This document shows positions 1 through 6,541 of a stretch of 12,465 bases of DNA, in pieces; the first letter of the stretch is position 1; each line of letters opens with the position of its first letter. Under the pieces are notes generated by a model. That model was given only the letters and a program-made list of their open reading frames with translations. It had not been told where the DNA came from and did no database searches. The DNA lies in contig URCX01000046.1 in assembly GCA_900546465.1 (NCBI GenBank), forward strand, positions 1 through 12,465. The letters run 5' to 3'. Made by a program: the position numbers and the translations under genes. This DNA comes from an uncultured Bacteroidota bacterium. GTDB taxonomy: Bacteria > Bacteroidota > Bacteroidia > Bacteroidales > P3.

Positions 1-1275
1 TTCGGAGTGGGTGTATTGGCTGTGCGTTTGCCGAGTGCGATTGCATTATTCCTCTCAACTATTGCCTTATTCTGTTTTTTTGCAAAATGCAACAGACCGC
101 TTGCCGGCTTTTATTCCGCATTGATATTGATATGCAGCAAAGGTTTGCTCACCTATCACTTCGGAAGGAGTGGGGATTACGACAGCCTGATGTGCTTTTT
201 TTGTATTCTGTACTGCGGCTTCTTTTATTTCTTTCATCTTTCGGGCAAAAAGAAGTATTGGTTTCTCTTTGCACTCTGCCTTTCTTTGGGAGTGCTTACC
301 AAGGGAGTACAGGCAATCTTACCGCTTGCGGGAATAATAGTGTTCTTGTTGTGCAAGAGGGAACTCTTACGCTATTTGCGACAACCCCTGACCTATATAG
401 GCATGGCAATCTTCCTTATCCTTGTCGGTGGTTTCTACATATGCAGGGAGGCGGCTTCCGCAGGTTATCTGCAAGCGGTATGGAATAATGAGGTGGGAGG
501 AAGATTTTTCACCGTGATAGAGGCACATAATCAGGAAAGCACCTTCTACTTGAACATGTTGAGAGAAGAACAATTCTCTTATTTCTTTTGGCTGTTCCCG
601 ATAGCATTGATTGTGAATTTCATTACCAAAGAGAAAAGTCTGCGGCAGGTAAACCTGTATTGCGGACTTATTGCGTCGGTCTATCTTCTTCTTATCTCCA
701 TTGCAAAGACCAAATTGGAATGGTATTCTCTGCCACTGATTCCCGCTTTGGCTGCGGTAATAGGTCTATGCTTCGAGAGAATACACTTGATTGCCGAACA
801 GAAGATTTCCGAAGACGTAAGTAAGAAATACCTTTTCTCTTCCCTGTGTTTCATGGCGGCAGCCGTCCTTTTCTACTTCCCTTATTCGCAGATTGTGCAA
901 CAAAACATCAAGTGCGACGTAACAAATAAATATCTGAAAGAGGATAATGCCCGTGTAAACCTTATGTCAAGGGTTGCGGAGAAGAAAACCAATATAAGGT
1001 ATAATGAGATATGCTGTTTGAATAACGAAAAAAGGCAGTTGTATATCTTTTATTATTACCTCATGGAGCGAAGCGGTGTTCGTTTGAACAGAAAGGATTT
1101 GTCGGAATTGCAGGTGGGCGACTATGTGCAGGTGAATGAATGGGGGAATGAGGAAAAACTATTGCGAGATTATTGTGTGGAAGGAGTGGACTTTACTCCT
1201 CCGATACACATTTATTATATTAAATCCATAAAACCAAAAGAGAATGAAAATATCTGCAATCATACCGAGTTATAA
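1..1275 (+). CDS. ArnT/PMT-like GT-C glycosyltransferase (GT39-type), 5' truncated
   Basis: This is an integral-membrane glycosyltransferase that probably moves a sugar from a polyprenyl-phosphate donor onto an envelope acceptor (lipid A, glycan or protein) on the outer face of the inner membrane. The reading frame is open to the first base, so the start and perhaps 70-80 residues, including the first periplasmic acidic loop, lie outside the window; 424 residues are visible. Many hydrophobic segments fill the first 300 residues. Near visible residues 56-61 the RSGDYD motif matches the second conserved acidic loop of ArnT/PMT enzymes. It is followed by LTKG near 99-102 and by a KxxxxWYxLPLIP segment near 236-248, both usual in this family. 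The last ~130 residues form a soluble tail. The stop overlaps the GT2 gene by 32 bases, which suggests coupled translation. The GT-C class is fairly sure; sugar and acceptor cannot be read from the sequence. Confidence 0.85.
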   Translation, partial: FGVGVLAVRLPSAIALFLSTIALFCFFAKCNRPLAGFYSALILICSKGLLTYHFGRSGDYDSLMCFFCILYCGFFYFFHLSGKKKYWFLFALCLSLGVLTKGVQAILPLAGIIVFLLCKRELLRYLRQPLTYIGMAIFLILVGGFYICREAASAGYLQAVWNNEVGGRFFTVIEAHNQESTFYLNMLREEQFSYFFWLFPIALIVNFITKEKSLRQVNLYCGLIASVYLLLISIAKTKLEWYSLPLIPALAAVIGLCFERIHLIAEQKISEDVSKKYLFSSLCFMAAAVLFYFPYSQIVQQNIKCDVTNKYLKEDNARVNLMSRVAEKKTNIRYNEICCLNNEKRQLYIFYYYLMERSGVRLNRKDLSELQVGDYVQVNEWGNEEKLLRDYCVEGVDFTPPIHIYYIKSIKPKENENICNHTEL

Positions 1276-2209
1276 CGAGCAGGAGAATGTCGGATTGATG
1301 TACGAAAGAATGTCCAAGGTTCTTTCCAAGATAAGCGATGACTATGAGATTATATACGTCAACGATTGCAGTAGGGACGAAACACTCCTTCGCATAAAGG
1401 CATTGGCGGAAAAGGACAATCATGTGAAGTATGTGAGTTTTTCCCGTAACTTCGGACATCAGATTGCAGTGAGTGCCGGCTTGGACGTATGCCAAGGCGA
1501 TGCGGTGGTGATAATCGACGGCGATTTGCAAGACCCGCCCGAACTTATAGAGCAGATGTATGAAAGGTATAAGGAGGGTTATAAGGTCGTTTATGCGAGA
1601 AGAACCTCGCGAGATGGCGAAACATGGTTCAAGAAGTTTACCGCCAAGATGTTCTATCGTATTTTGGCATCCATGACCAGCATAGACATTCCCGTTGATG
1701 TGGGAGACTTCCGCCTGATAGACAAAGTCATAGTGCAACATCTGCGAAACATGCCGGAAAAGTCCAAATACATAAGAGGTCAAATATCGTGGATAGGATA
1801 CAAACAGACCTTTGTCGATTACCACAGGGACGCCCGCATATACGGCAGGACGAATTATCCGCTCAAAAAGATGCTTCGCTTTGCCCTCGACGGCATAACG
1901 GCATTCTCGGACAAGCCATTGAAGATAGCTTCCGGCTTGGGTATCTTTTCGGCAATCGTTTCGCTGCTTGCCCTTGTCTATGCCTTGGTGTCTCACTTCT
2001 GTTTCAATAACACCATCACCGGTTGGACATCCCTCATATTGAGCGTACTCTTCATAGGCGGCGTTCAACTCATAACCATAGGCATAATAGGGGAGTACAT
2101 CGCCAGAATAAACAACGATGTCCGCAACAGACCGCTTTACATCGTTGAAGAAAGCAATACGGAAGCACAGCCGAAAGAAGAGGAAAATAAGAATATAAAC
2201 CATAAATAA
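1244..2209 (+). CDS. GT2 polyprenyl-phosphate glycosyltransferase (DPM1/GtrB/ArnC-like)
   Basis: Likely transfers a sugar from a nucleotide donor to undecaprenyl phosphate on the cytoplasmic side, making the lipid-linked donor for the GT-C enzyme encoded just upstream. The 321-residue product has a GT-A domain (about 1-220) starting with the typical SAIIPSYNEQENV strand. VNDCSRDET lies near 39-47, the metal/nucleotide DGD at 92-94 within IIDGDLQDPPE, and the DVGDFRLID motif of DPM1-type enzymes at about 152-160. Two membrane helices follow near 225-250 and 262-285, then a short acidic, charged tail, as in GtrB and ArnC. Length is normal for the group. The start is fixed by MKISAIIPSYNE, since the first beta-strand leaves no later choice. 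It overlaps the preceding gene by 32 bases and is followed after 8 bases by a small membrane protein gene. The sugar (glucose, mannose, L-Ara4N or other) is not determined. Confidence 0.93.
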   Translation: MKISAIIPSYNEQENVGLMYERMSKVLSKISDDYEIIYVNDCSRDETLLRIKALAEKDNHVKYVSFSRNFGHQIAVSAGLDVCQGDAVVIIDGDLQDPPELIEQMYERYKEGYKVVYARRTSRDGETWFKKFTAKMFYRILASMTSIDIPVDVGDFRLIDKVIVQHLRNMPEKSKYIRGQISWIGYKQTFVDYHRDARIYGRTNYPLKKMLRFALDGITAFSDKPLKIASGLGIFSAIVSLLALVYALVSHFCFNNTITGWTSLILSVLFIGGVQLITIGIIGEYIARINNDVRNRPLYIVEESNTEAQPKEEENKNINHK

Positions 2210-2217
2210 AAAATGAT

Positions 2218-2433
2218 ATGAATGTGAAAGACAAAGGAAAGTATTACAAGGTATCTTACTACGTAACCTTGGTGATGTTATTGCTTGCCTTGGGCTATAT
2301 AGCCTTCCTCTTTTACAGCAGGAACGTGCTGACTGACGCAATAATTGAATGCGGACACGAACACAAATGTGTCAAGGGTAGCTTTTTCAGCGGTTATGAG
2401 TGCATCGATTGCAACAGCGAGGAGGCACAATAA
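2218..2433 (+). CDS. Small single-pass membrane protein with Cys/His cluster
   Basis: A 71-residue protein that I do not recognise. It begins 8 bases after the GT2 stop, on the same strand and before the operon terminator, so it is probably the last gene of the glycosyltransferase operon. Residues 1-14 are polar and basic, and residues 15-33 form one strong membrane helix. The remaining tail carries C45, H47, H49, C51 and a C62-x2-C65 pair, an arrangement that could bind a metal such as zinc or form disulfides, depending on which side of the membrane it faces. The positive-inside rule (Lys-rich N-terminus) suggests the Cys/His tail is periplasmic, but this is weak. It could be an accessory or stability subunit of the glycosyltransferases; that is only an inference from position. 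Start is ATG with no clear Shine-Dalgarno, like its neighbours. Confidence 0.7.
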   Translation: MNVKDKGKYYKVSYYVTLVMLLLALGYIAFLFYSRNVLTDAIIECGHEHKCVKGSFFSGYECIDCNSEEAQ

Positions 2434-2501
2434 AGCTAACGCATAAGAAAAAGCAATGAAGTAAAGACGGATTGGAACAATCCGAAAAACAGATGGATAG
2501 C

Positions 2502-2542
2502 ACGAGCCTGCGAAACATTTATTCGCAGGCTCGTTTCTTTTT
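2502..2542 (+). terminator. Rho-independent terminator of the glycosyltransferase operon
   Basis: A perfect 13-bp inverted repeat (ACGAGCCTGCGAA at 2502-2514 and its complement at 2522-2534) with a 7-base loop is followed directly by a T-rich run (TTTCTTTTT). It sits about 70 bases after the 71-residue protein gene and would end the three-gene transcript. Confidence 0.9.
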
Positions 2543-2735
2543 GCCTGCCGCAAAAGATTTCACGAAACGCCGTAGCAGGAAAATAAAACACCGAAAGAAT
2601 TTTCTCTTTCGTCCTTTCGCTATCGGCAGACAGACTTCGCAAAGATTTCTCTTTCTCATCTCTGTCCGAAAAAGTTCGTTCGGCATGGAAGAATATTAAA
2701 AACGTAAGTTTTTTTCGTATGTCAGATATATTTTC
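2543..2735. other. Intergenic stretch without a convincing gene, with small hairpins
   Basis: Between the terminator and the next promoter I find no supportable coding region: the open frames present start at TTG or run antisense, one spans the terminator hairpin, and none resembles a protein family. The stretch holds a 7-bp perfect inverted repeat (CGAAAGA/TCTTTCG, 2592-2611, 6-base loop), a 5-bp one (CCGAA/TTCGG, 2666-2683), and a short AAAAAC-GTAA-GTTTTT hairpin around 2698-2713. These could be remnants of regulatory RNA structure or chance in AT-rich DNA. Confidence 0.4.
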
Positions 2736-2743
2736 TACCTTTG
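2736..2743 (+). promoter_or_regulatory. Bacteroidota-type -7 promoter element (TACCTTTG)
   Basis: TACCTTTG fits the TAnnTTTG consensus used by the primary sigma factor of Bacteroidota. It lies 38 bases before the ATG at 2781. The matching -33 element is weak here: the position 19-21 bases upstream falls in a T-run ending TTTTTCG rather than a clean TTTG. It would drive the 81-residue membrane protein. Confidence 0.65.
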
Positions 2744-2780
2744 CAAAAGCATTATATTGATATTTAGATATTTCAGCATT

Positions 2781-3026
2781 ATGAGTAATCGAAAGAAAGT
2801 AATGTCCTACTTATCGACAATAGTATTTATTCTCGGTACGATAGGTTTGATTTGGACTTGCAGCAACAGGCAGAATAAGAAGAAGGCGAGAGAGGTTTCT
2901 TATCCGCAAACGGATATAATCGAAGATAAGGAGAGTTTGTATGATTCGGTTGTCCATTATACAAAAGACAGCGTCGTATTCTTCAAAGATGGCAGGATTG
3001 TAGGTTTTTCCTCTCCGAATGATTAA
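2781..3026 (+). CDS. Small membrane-anchored hypothetical protein (81 aa)
   Basis: An 81-residue protein of unknown function. The ATG at 2781 is preferred over an in-frame TTG 24 bases upstream because it follows the promoter element with a normal leader and gives a basic N-terminus (MSNRKK) before the hydrophobic segment. Residues about 10-26 form one membrane helix or signal sequence ending IGLIWTC. The Cys at 27 could be a lipoprotein acylation site, but the preceding residues (I-W-T) are a poor lipobox. The outer part is charged and ends with DSVVFFKDGRIVGFSSPND, which reads like one beta-hairpin. It is monocistronic: its own promoter lies upstream and a terminator overlaps the stop. It is probably real, given the signals on both sides, but no family is recognised. 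Confidence 0.65.
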   Translation: MSNRKKVMSYLSTIVFILGTIGLIWTCSNRQNKKKAREVSYPQTDIIEDKESLYDSVVHYTKDSVVFFKDGRIVGFSSPND

Positions 3027-3049
3027 GTCCGAACGGGGAGGCTTCTTTT
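3010..3049 (+). terminator. Terminator overlapping the end of the 81-residue protein gene
   Basis: CCTCTCCG (3010-3017) pairs with CGGGGAGG (3034-3041) in an 8-bp GC-rich stem with one G-U pair. CTTCTTTTG follows. The left arm lies inside the last codons and the stop codon falls in the 16-base loop, so the terminator is very compact. It faces the tRNA terminator at 3151-3185 on the other strand; the roughly 100 bases between them show nothing else. Confidence 0.65.
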
Positions 3050-3150
3050 GTTTGCTCCAAGTTTTTTCTCTTTTTCATAAGAGTTCAGCGGGAGCAGCTG
3101 TTTGTAAACTTTGGCAGGCGGATTGCAGTGTAGGGGAAGCCGGAGCCGGA

Positions 3151-3185
3151 AAACAAAAAAGGCAAGTTCCGAAGAATTTGCCTTT
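3151..3185 (-). terminator. Rho-independent terminator of the tRNA-Arg transcript
   Basis: Read on the minus strand, AAAGGCAA pairs with TTGCCTTT. An A-C mismatch follows, then TTC/GAA closed by a C(UUCG)G tetraloop, and the arm runs into TTTTTTGTTT. The hairpin starts 1-2 bases after the tRNA discriminator base, so it ends a single-gene tRNA transcript. Confidence 0.88.
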
Positions 3186-3186
3186 G

Positions 3187-3260
3187 TGACCACGGCAGGA
3201 TTCAAACCTGCAACCTCCTGAGCCGTAATCAGGGACTCTATTCAGTTAAGCTACGTGGCC
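3187..3260 (-). tRNA. tRNA-Arg (anticodon ACG)
   Basis: A 74-base cloverleaf folds on the minus strand. It has a 7-bp acceptor stem (GGCCACG/CGTGGTC, one G-U), a D-stem GCTT/GAGT, a 5-bp anticodon stem CCTGA/TCAGG with loop TTACGGC (anticodon ACG, read after A34 deamination to inosine for CGU/CGC/CGA), a variable loop AGGTT, a T-stem GCAGG/CCTGC with loop TTTGAAT, and discriminator A73. C35 and A20, arginine identity bases known from E. coli, are present. The 3' CCA is not encoded. Odd points: base 26 is C rather than a purine, the D-stem has two wobble pairs, and the D- and T-loops carry A15, A19, U48 and U56 where G15, G19, C48 and C56 are usual. It has its own promoter and terminator. Confidence 0.93.
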
Positions 3261-3277
3261 ATTGTTGTTTGCGAATG

Positions 3278-3307
3278 CAAAGGTACGACTTTTTCGCCAA
3301 TGTGCAA
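3278..3307 (-). promoter_or_regulatory. Promoter of tRNA-Arg (TTG-N19-TACCTTTG)
   Basis: On the minus strand TACCTTTG (3278-3285) is preceded by exactly 19 bases and a TTG (3305-3307), matching the Bacteroidota -33/-7 arrangement. Its 3' end is 17 bases before the first base of the tRNA, so transcription should begin about ten bases upstream of the mature 5' end. Confidence 0.8.
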
Positions 3308-3402
3308 GGTTTCATGTGCTTTTTTTTCGCATGTTTCATTCTTTTGATTGCAAACGGCTGATTTTCCGTAGGGAAAAACGTTATGTCGAATGGTGTGTTC
3401 GC

Positions 3403-4380
3403 TCAAATGTTTTCGACTTCGGCTTTTATTTTCTGCCAGCGTTCGGCATCCATGGCGGTTCCCATCACTTCAACGACGTTGCCTGCCAAAATGCTTCCCG
3501 TCTTGCCGCATTGCAACATGTCTTTGTCTTGGCACAGGGCGGCGAGAAATCCTCCTGCGTACATGTCTCCCGCTCCCGTGGTGTCGATTGTGTTGCGTTT
3601 GCTGCCGTGTATATGGCAGGTTTCGCCATGGTGCTTTATCAGTGAGCCTTTCATGCCTATCTTTACGACGGCTGTTTCGGCATATTCGGCAATTTGGTCG
3701 AGTGCTTTCTCGGTTTCCTTGCCGGTGAAGGCTTTGGCTTCTTCTTCGTTTGCAAAGATGATGGAGACGCCTCGGCATACTTCTTTGAGGAATTGCAGGT
3801 TCTCTTCCACTACATTGTAGGAGGCAAGATCTATGCTTATCTTGCATCGAGCCTGCCGACCTGCTTCCATTATCTTACGGAAAAGCACTCTGTTGCTTAT
3901 CAGATAGCCTTCAATATGGAGGTAGTCGTATCCGGCGAAGAGGCTTTTGTCTATTTCCTTATCGGAAAGGCTGAGTGCCGCTCCGAGATTGGTGGCAAAG
4001 GTGCGTTCTCCGTCAGGGCTGACAAGGGCAAGTGCAAGTCCGGTTTGACTGTTCGGAGTGCGGAATATGCGGGGGGTGATATTGTTTTGCTTTATGCTGT
4101 CGATGTAGAAGGTTCCCAATTCGTCTTCCCCGACCATTCCGACGTATGCCGTGGAAATTCCCATATTGGCAGTGCCTATTGCGGTGTTGGCAGCGGAGCC
4201 TCCCGTGGTGCGGCGGCTTTGCAGGTGTTGCGTTTTGTGCAATAAACGTATGCTTTCTTTCATATCTATAAGGTGCATGCTGCCTTTGGGAAGATTCTCT
4301 TCCTGCAAGAGTTCGTCATTTTCCAAAAGGCATACCTTATCGACCAAAGCATTGCCTATACATATTACTTTCTTTTGCAT
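3403..4380 (-). CDS. PfkB/ribokinase-family kinase, adenosine-kinase-like
   Basis: A cytoplasmic ATP-dependent kinase of the PfkB family, 325 residues (usual length). The substrate-binding GGSAANTA lies at 60-67, and GMVGEDELG at 81-89 is the typical strand after the lid. NEEEA is at 211-215. The second PfkB signature DTTGAGDMYAGGFL is at 266-279, with catalytic base D272 and the anion hole just before it. Bacteroidota proteins of this type are usually annotated as carbohydrate kinase or adenosine kinase. Adenosine or another nucleoside is plausible from the overall look, but fructose-type sugars cannot be excluded. It lies 29 bases after rsmD and is the last gene of the operon that begins near 6443. 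No clear terminator follows; a short TTTTCC/GGAAAA hairpin about 30 bases downstream lacks a T-run. Confidence 0.9.
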   Translation of the reverse strand: MQKKVICIGNALVDKVCLLENDELLQEENLPKGSMHLIDMKESIRLLHKTQHLQSRRTTGGSAANTAIGTANMGISTAYVGMVGEDELGTFYIDSIKQNNITPRIFRTPNSQTGLALALVSPDGERTFATNLGAALSLSDKEIDKSLFAGYDYLHIEGYLISNRVLFRKIMEAGRQARCKISIDLASYNVVEENLQFLKEVCRGVSIIFANEEEAKAFTGKETEKALDQIAEYAETAVVKIGMKGSLIKHHGETCHIHGSKRNTIDTTGAGDMYAGGFLAALCQDKDMLQCGKTGSILAGNVVEVMGTAMDAERWQKIKAEVENI

Positions 4381-4409
4381 TGTTTCCGTGTTCTTGTTCG
4401 GCTTGCGGC

Positions 4410-4949
4410 TTATTCTTCTTCGATTTGGAAGAAGCTGAAATTCACTTTGCCGTAATGCCTTTGTTCGATGAAGAAAGGTTTGGAGTCGAATTTGTGTTGG
4501 GCGCTGTGTTCCAAGATGAACAAGCCGCCGGGTTTGAGAAAAGTAGGTAAAATAAGCTCCGGTATGAGGTCGAATTGCTTTAAGTCATACGGAGGGTCGG
4601 CAAAGACAAGGTCGAAGCTTTGTTTGCTTCTGCCCAAGAAGTTGAACACGTCCATTCTCAAAGGAAAAAGGTTGCGGACTCCGAACTTCTCTGCCATTTG
4701 TCTCTGAAAGTCCACACATTTTGGGTTTTGGTCTATGGCGGTTACCTGTCTTGCTCCGCGGGATATGAATTCGAAGCTGACGGCTCCCGTTCCGCTGAAC
4801 AAATCCAAGACATCTGCCTCTTCAAACTCCACTCTGTTGCGAAGGATATTGAAGAGGGCTTCTCTTGCCATGTCTGTTGTCGGGCGTACAGGCAGATTGG
4901 TGGGCGGGTAGAGGCGTCTGCCTCTGAGGTCTCCTGCTATTATTCTCAT
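4410..4949 (-). CDS. rsmD: 16S rRNA (guanine-966-N2)-methyltransferase RsmD
   Basis: Methylates N2 of G966 in helix 31 of 16S rRNA using S-adenosylmethionine, late in small-subunit assembly. The 179 residues match the family in length. The N-terminus MRIIAGDLRGRRL and the PTTDMAREALFNIL segment (23-36) are RsmD hallmarks. The SAM-binding motif DLFSGTGAVSFE is at 49-60, and the catalytic N-methyltransferase motif DPPY is at 118-121. The start is only 2 bases after the stop of the upstream DUF3822-like gene, with no Shine-Dalgarno, so translation is probably coupled. Within the operon it stands between the DUF3822-like gene and the PfkB kinase. Confidence 0.96.
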   Translation of the reverse strand: MRIIAGDLRGRRLYPPTNLPVRPTTDMAREALFNILRNRVEFEEADVLDLFSGTGAVSFEFISRGARQVTAIDQNPKCVDFQRQMAEKFGVRNLFPLRMDVFNFLGRSKQSFDLVFADPPYDLKQFDLIPELILPTFLKPGGLFILEHSAQHKFDSKPFFIEQRHYGKVNFSFFQIEEE

Positions 4950-4951
4950 TA

Positions 4952-5788
4952 TTATGCTATAACCAAGAAATAGTTTTGCAGATTGACGTTGTCGAACTCG
5001 ATACCTGCTTTTATGTTCTCCATAGGGTTGGCATAGGCAAGGTCTTTGACGTAGCGTTTGAGCATTTGCAGTTCTTCATGTTCGTAATTGTCGCCGGTCA
5101 AAAGGAGTTTCACTGCCTCGGTATCCACTTCGGTTTGCTGCAAGATGAACAAGAGATTATAAATCAAGTCTGTTGCTGCATTGCATATAAGGGTGTTGCT
5201 CATGATGAAGCTGTTTCCTTTGAACAATGCCAAATCGAAGTTGTTGCCTTGTTTGTTGAGGATAAGTGTGTTTTGAGAGAATTTGGATATATCGTAGGCA
5301 TATTCTGCCAAGATTTGATGCTGTGAACAAAATTCGGCATTGCTCATCAGTATCTTTATACCGCTGTACGAGTGTATAGGGTAGGCGAATATGCTGACGG
5401 CGTCCAATTTCTCGCTCAGTTTGGAAAGAACGGTCTCGTTATCGTGAAGCCTTATCGTGGCTTTGAGATAGTCCTTGTTTTTCGTCGCATCGTATAGCTT
5501 ATACGGTATCCAAACATTTTTACCTGTTCGGCAGATTACTCTGATTTTTGCGAAACGGAACATCTTCACCCCGATTGAGGAGAAGCATTCCTTTACCGTG
5601 TTCATCACCACCGGTATTGTTCCCGACAAATCGCAATCGAAATGACCTACTGCCATGAGTTTGAGGCTGCTTTCTTCGATTAGCGAAAAAGAAAATCCAT
5701 TTGCTTGCAGGCAAATGGACAATCTTGTTTGCGAGGAAACAACATCGGAATCAACTTTATGCAGTTGTGTCAGATTATATGTTCCCAT
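4952..5788 (-). CDS. DUF3822 family protein
   Basis: A 278-residue soluble protein, resembling the Bacteroidota DUF3822 family often found next to rsmD; the function is unknown. The N-terminal part (about 20-50) has alternating strands with ANGFSFSLIEESSLKLMAVGHF. The C-terminal half repeats the theme with NNFDLALFKGNSFIMSN (near 180-197), and LLTGDNYEHEELQMLKRYV follows (near 228-246). This two-lobe pattern is what actin-like (ASKHA) ATPases such as PilM and FtsA show, and I recall that fold being assigned to the family, but the nucleotide-binding residues are not obviously complete. No signal peptide or membrane helix is seen. The gene lies 13 bases after the single-pass membrane protein gene and 2 bases before rsmD, so its role may relate to the membrane protein rather than to rRNA methylation. 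The family call is fairly sure; any function is inference. Confidence 0.8.
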   Translation of the reverse strand: MGTYNLTQLHKVDSDVVSSQTRLSICLQANGFSFSLIEESSLKLMAVGHFDCDLSGTIPVVMNTVKECFSSIGVKMFRFAKIRVICRTGKNVWIPYKLYDATKNKDYLKATIRLHDNETVLSKLSEKLDAVSIFAYPIHSYSGIKILMSNAEFCSQHQILAEYAYDISKFSQNTLILNKQGNNFDLALFKGNSFIMSNTLICNAATDLIYNLLFILQQTEVDTEAVKLLLTGDNYEHEELQMLKRYVKDLAYANPMENIKAGIEFDNVNLQNYFLVIA

Positions 5789-5801
5789 TATTCCTGTTTG
5801 T

Positions 5802-6443
5802 TTATTCCCAGTTTCCGTCGGTTATCGGTTGCTCCAAATCTCCGACCTTCCAACCGGTGTATTTGTTCTTATCTTCCAATTCGGCTTTGCGATTTATTAC
5901 GTCCTGTCTGTCCATGCCGAAAGTATATGTCTCTATCGGTGCATTAACCAAGAATACGGATACTTCTATACCGCTCTTGTTTATTTTCTTTGCCTCGATG
6001 TTGAACTCCACTTTTCCGTTTTCGGAATATGGTATGTATCTCAATTCGGCTAATTTCTCCTTAGGTGTAATCAGTTTCTTCTCACTGTACAATTTCTCGG
6101 TAGGATTGACGTAGCTTGTGTCTCTTTTCAAAATTCCTTGTTTCAAAGCCTCTGCCTCCGTCATGTCATCGGGAACGGTACCGAACTTTTGAACCAAAGG
6201 AACTTCACCGTTTTCCATGAAAGCCATAAGGCTGTCGAAGTTTCCGCAAAATTCGCCTTTTGCAGACTTGTAAGTCTCCTCGATTACGCGGATGTCTTTC
6301 AATTTGTTGATTACTTCATTTGAACGTTTGTCGTACTCATTACCGAATTTGACAGGGTGCATAATGCAGTTATACAGAACGATTGCCAATACTATGACAC
6401 CTGCTCCGAGAACGACCGAAATAATTGTATTTCTTACTTTCAT
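5802..6443 (-). CDS. Single-pass membrane protein, pilin-like N-terminus, unknown function
   Basis: A 213-residue protein without a recognised function; similar proteins exist in Bacteroidota as far as I recall. Residues 7-25 form an N-terminal membrane helix. An amphipathic helix follows with KRSNEVINKLKDIRVIEETYKSAKGEFCGNFDSLMAFMENGEVPLV (the segment 39-84). This membrane helix, long helix and YKsakGeF...DSL pattern resembles type II secretion pseudopilins, but a prepilin peptidase site (G before F/M-x4-E) is missing, so a simple anchor is more likely. The rest (130-213) is mostly beta-strand and charged; there is one Cys in the helix region (C66) and one at the end of the membrane segment (C26). 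It is the first gene of the four-gene operon and has a good promoter at 6495-6524, with a leader of about 45 bases. The outer domain should face the periplasm. Confidence 0.8.
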   Translation of the reverse strand: MKVRNTIISVVLGAGVIVLAIVLYNCIMHPVKFGNEYDKRSNEVINKLKDIRVIEETYKSAKGEFCGNFDSLMAFMENGEVPLVQKFGTVPDDMTEAEALKQGILKRDTSYVNPTEKLYSEKKLITPKEKLAELRYIPYSENGKVEFNIEAKKINKSGIEVSVFLVNAPIETYTFGMDRQDVINRKAELEDKNKYTGWKVGDLEQPITDGNWE

Positions 6444-6494
6444 TGCTGTTGGTTGTTTTTATTTTAATCTACTGTATTCTCTTTTTTGACCTTG

Positions 6495-6524
6495 CAAAGG
6501 TAACTGTTTTGTTTGAATATGCAA
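6495..6524 (-). promoter_or_regulatory. Promoter of the 6443-3403 operon (TTG-N19-TACCTTTG)
   Basis: On the minus strand TACCTTTG (6495-6502) follows a TTG (6522-6524) after exactly 19 bases, the Bacteroidota consensus spacing and the same layout as the tRNA-Arg promoter. It lies in the 98-base gap between the kinase/RapZ-C gene and the pilin-like gene. It therefore starts a separate unit, although read-through from queA is possible because no hairpin terminator is visible in the gap. Confidence 0.8.
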
Positions 6525-6541
6525 TATCATTTTGCCTTTTT

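Noticed and set aside
1220..2341. Long open frame on the minus strand (373 codons)
   Set aside because: It lies antisense to the GT2 gene, whose motifs are clear; the translated product is rich in His, Tyr and Arg with no recognisable domain, as expected from a shadow frame.
2472..2699. 75-codon frame on the plus strand in the intergenic region
   Set aside because: Starts with TTG and spans the strong terminator hairpin at 2502-2542; the composition is basic and resembles no protein.
2778..2861. Lipoprotein signal for the 81-residue protein (Cys27)
   Set aside because: Residues before the Cys are I-W-T, a poor lipobox; left as a possibility and not annotated.
3313..3335. Inverted repeat CATGTG/CGCATG around a T-run as a terminator for the PfkB kinase gene
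   Set aside because: The stem is only six pairs with a wobble, and the T-run is in the loop on the plus strand, so it would not act as a minus-strand terminator.
3694..4245. Open frame of 183 codons on the plus strand
   Set aside because: Antisense to the PfkB-family kinase gene; no domain, promoter or homologous look.
5802..6443. True pseudopilin
   Set aside because: The prepilin peptidase motif (Gly followed by a hydrophobic residue with Glu at +5) is missing; the membrane helix starts directly after a short basic N-terminus. Only a pilin-like shape is kept as a hypothesis.
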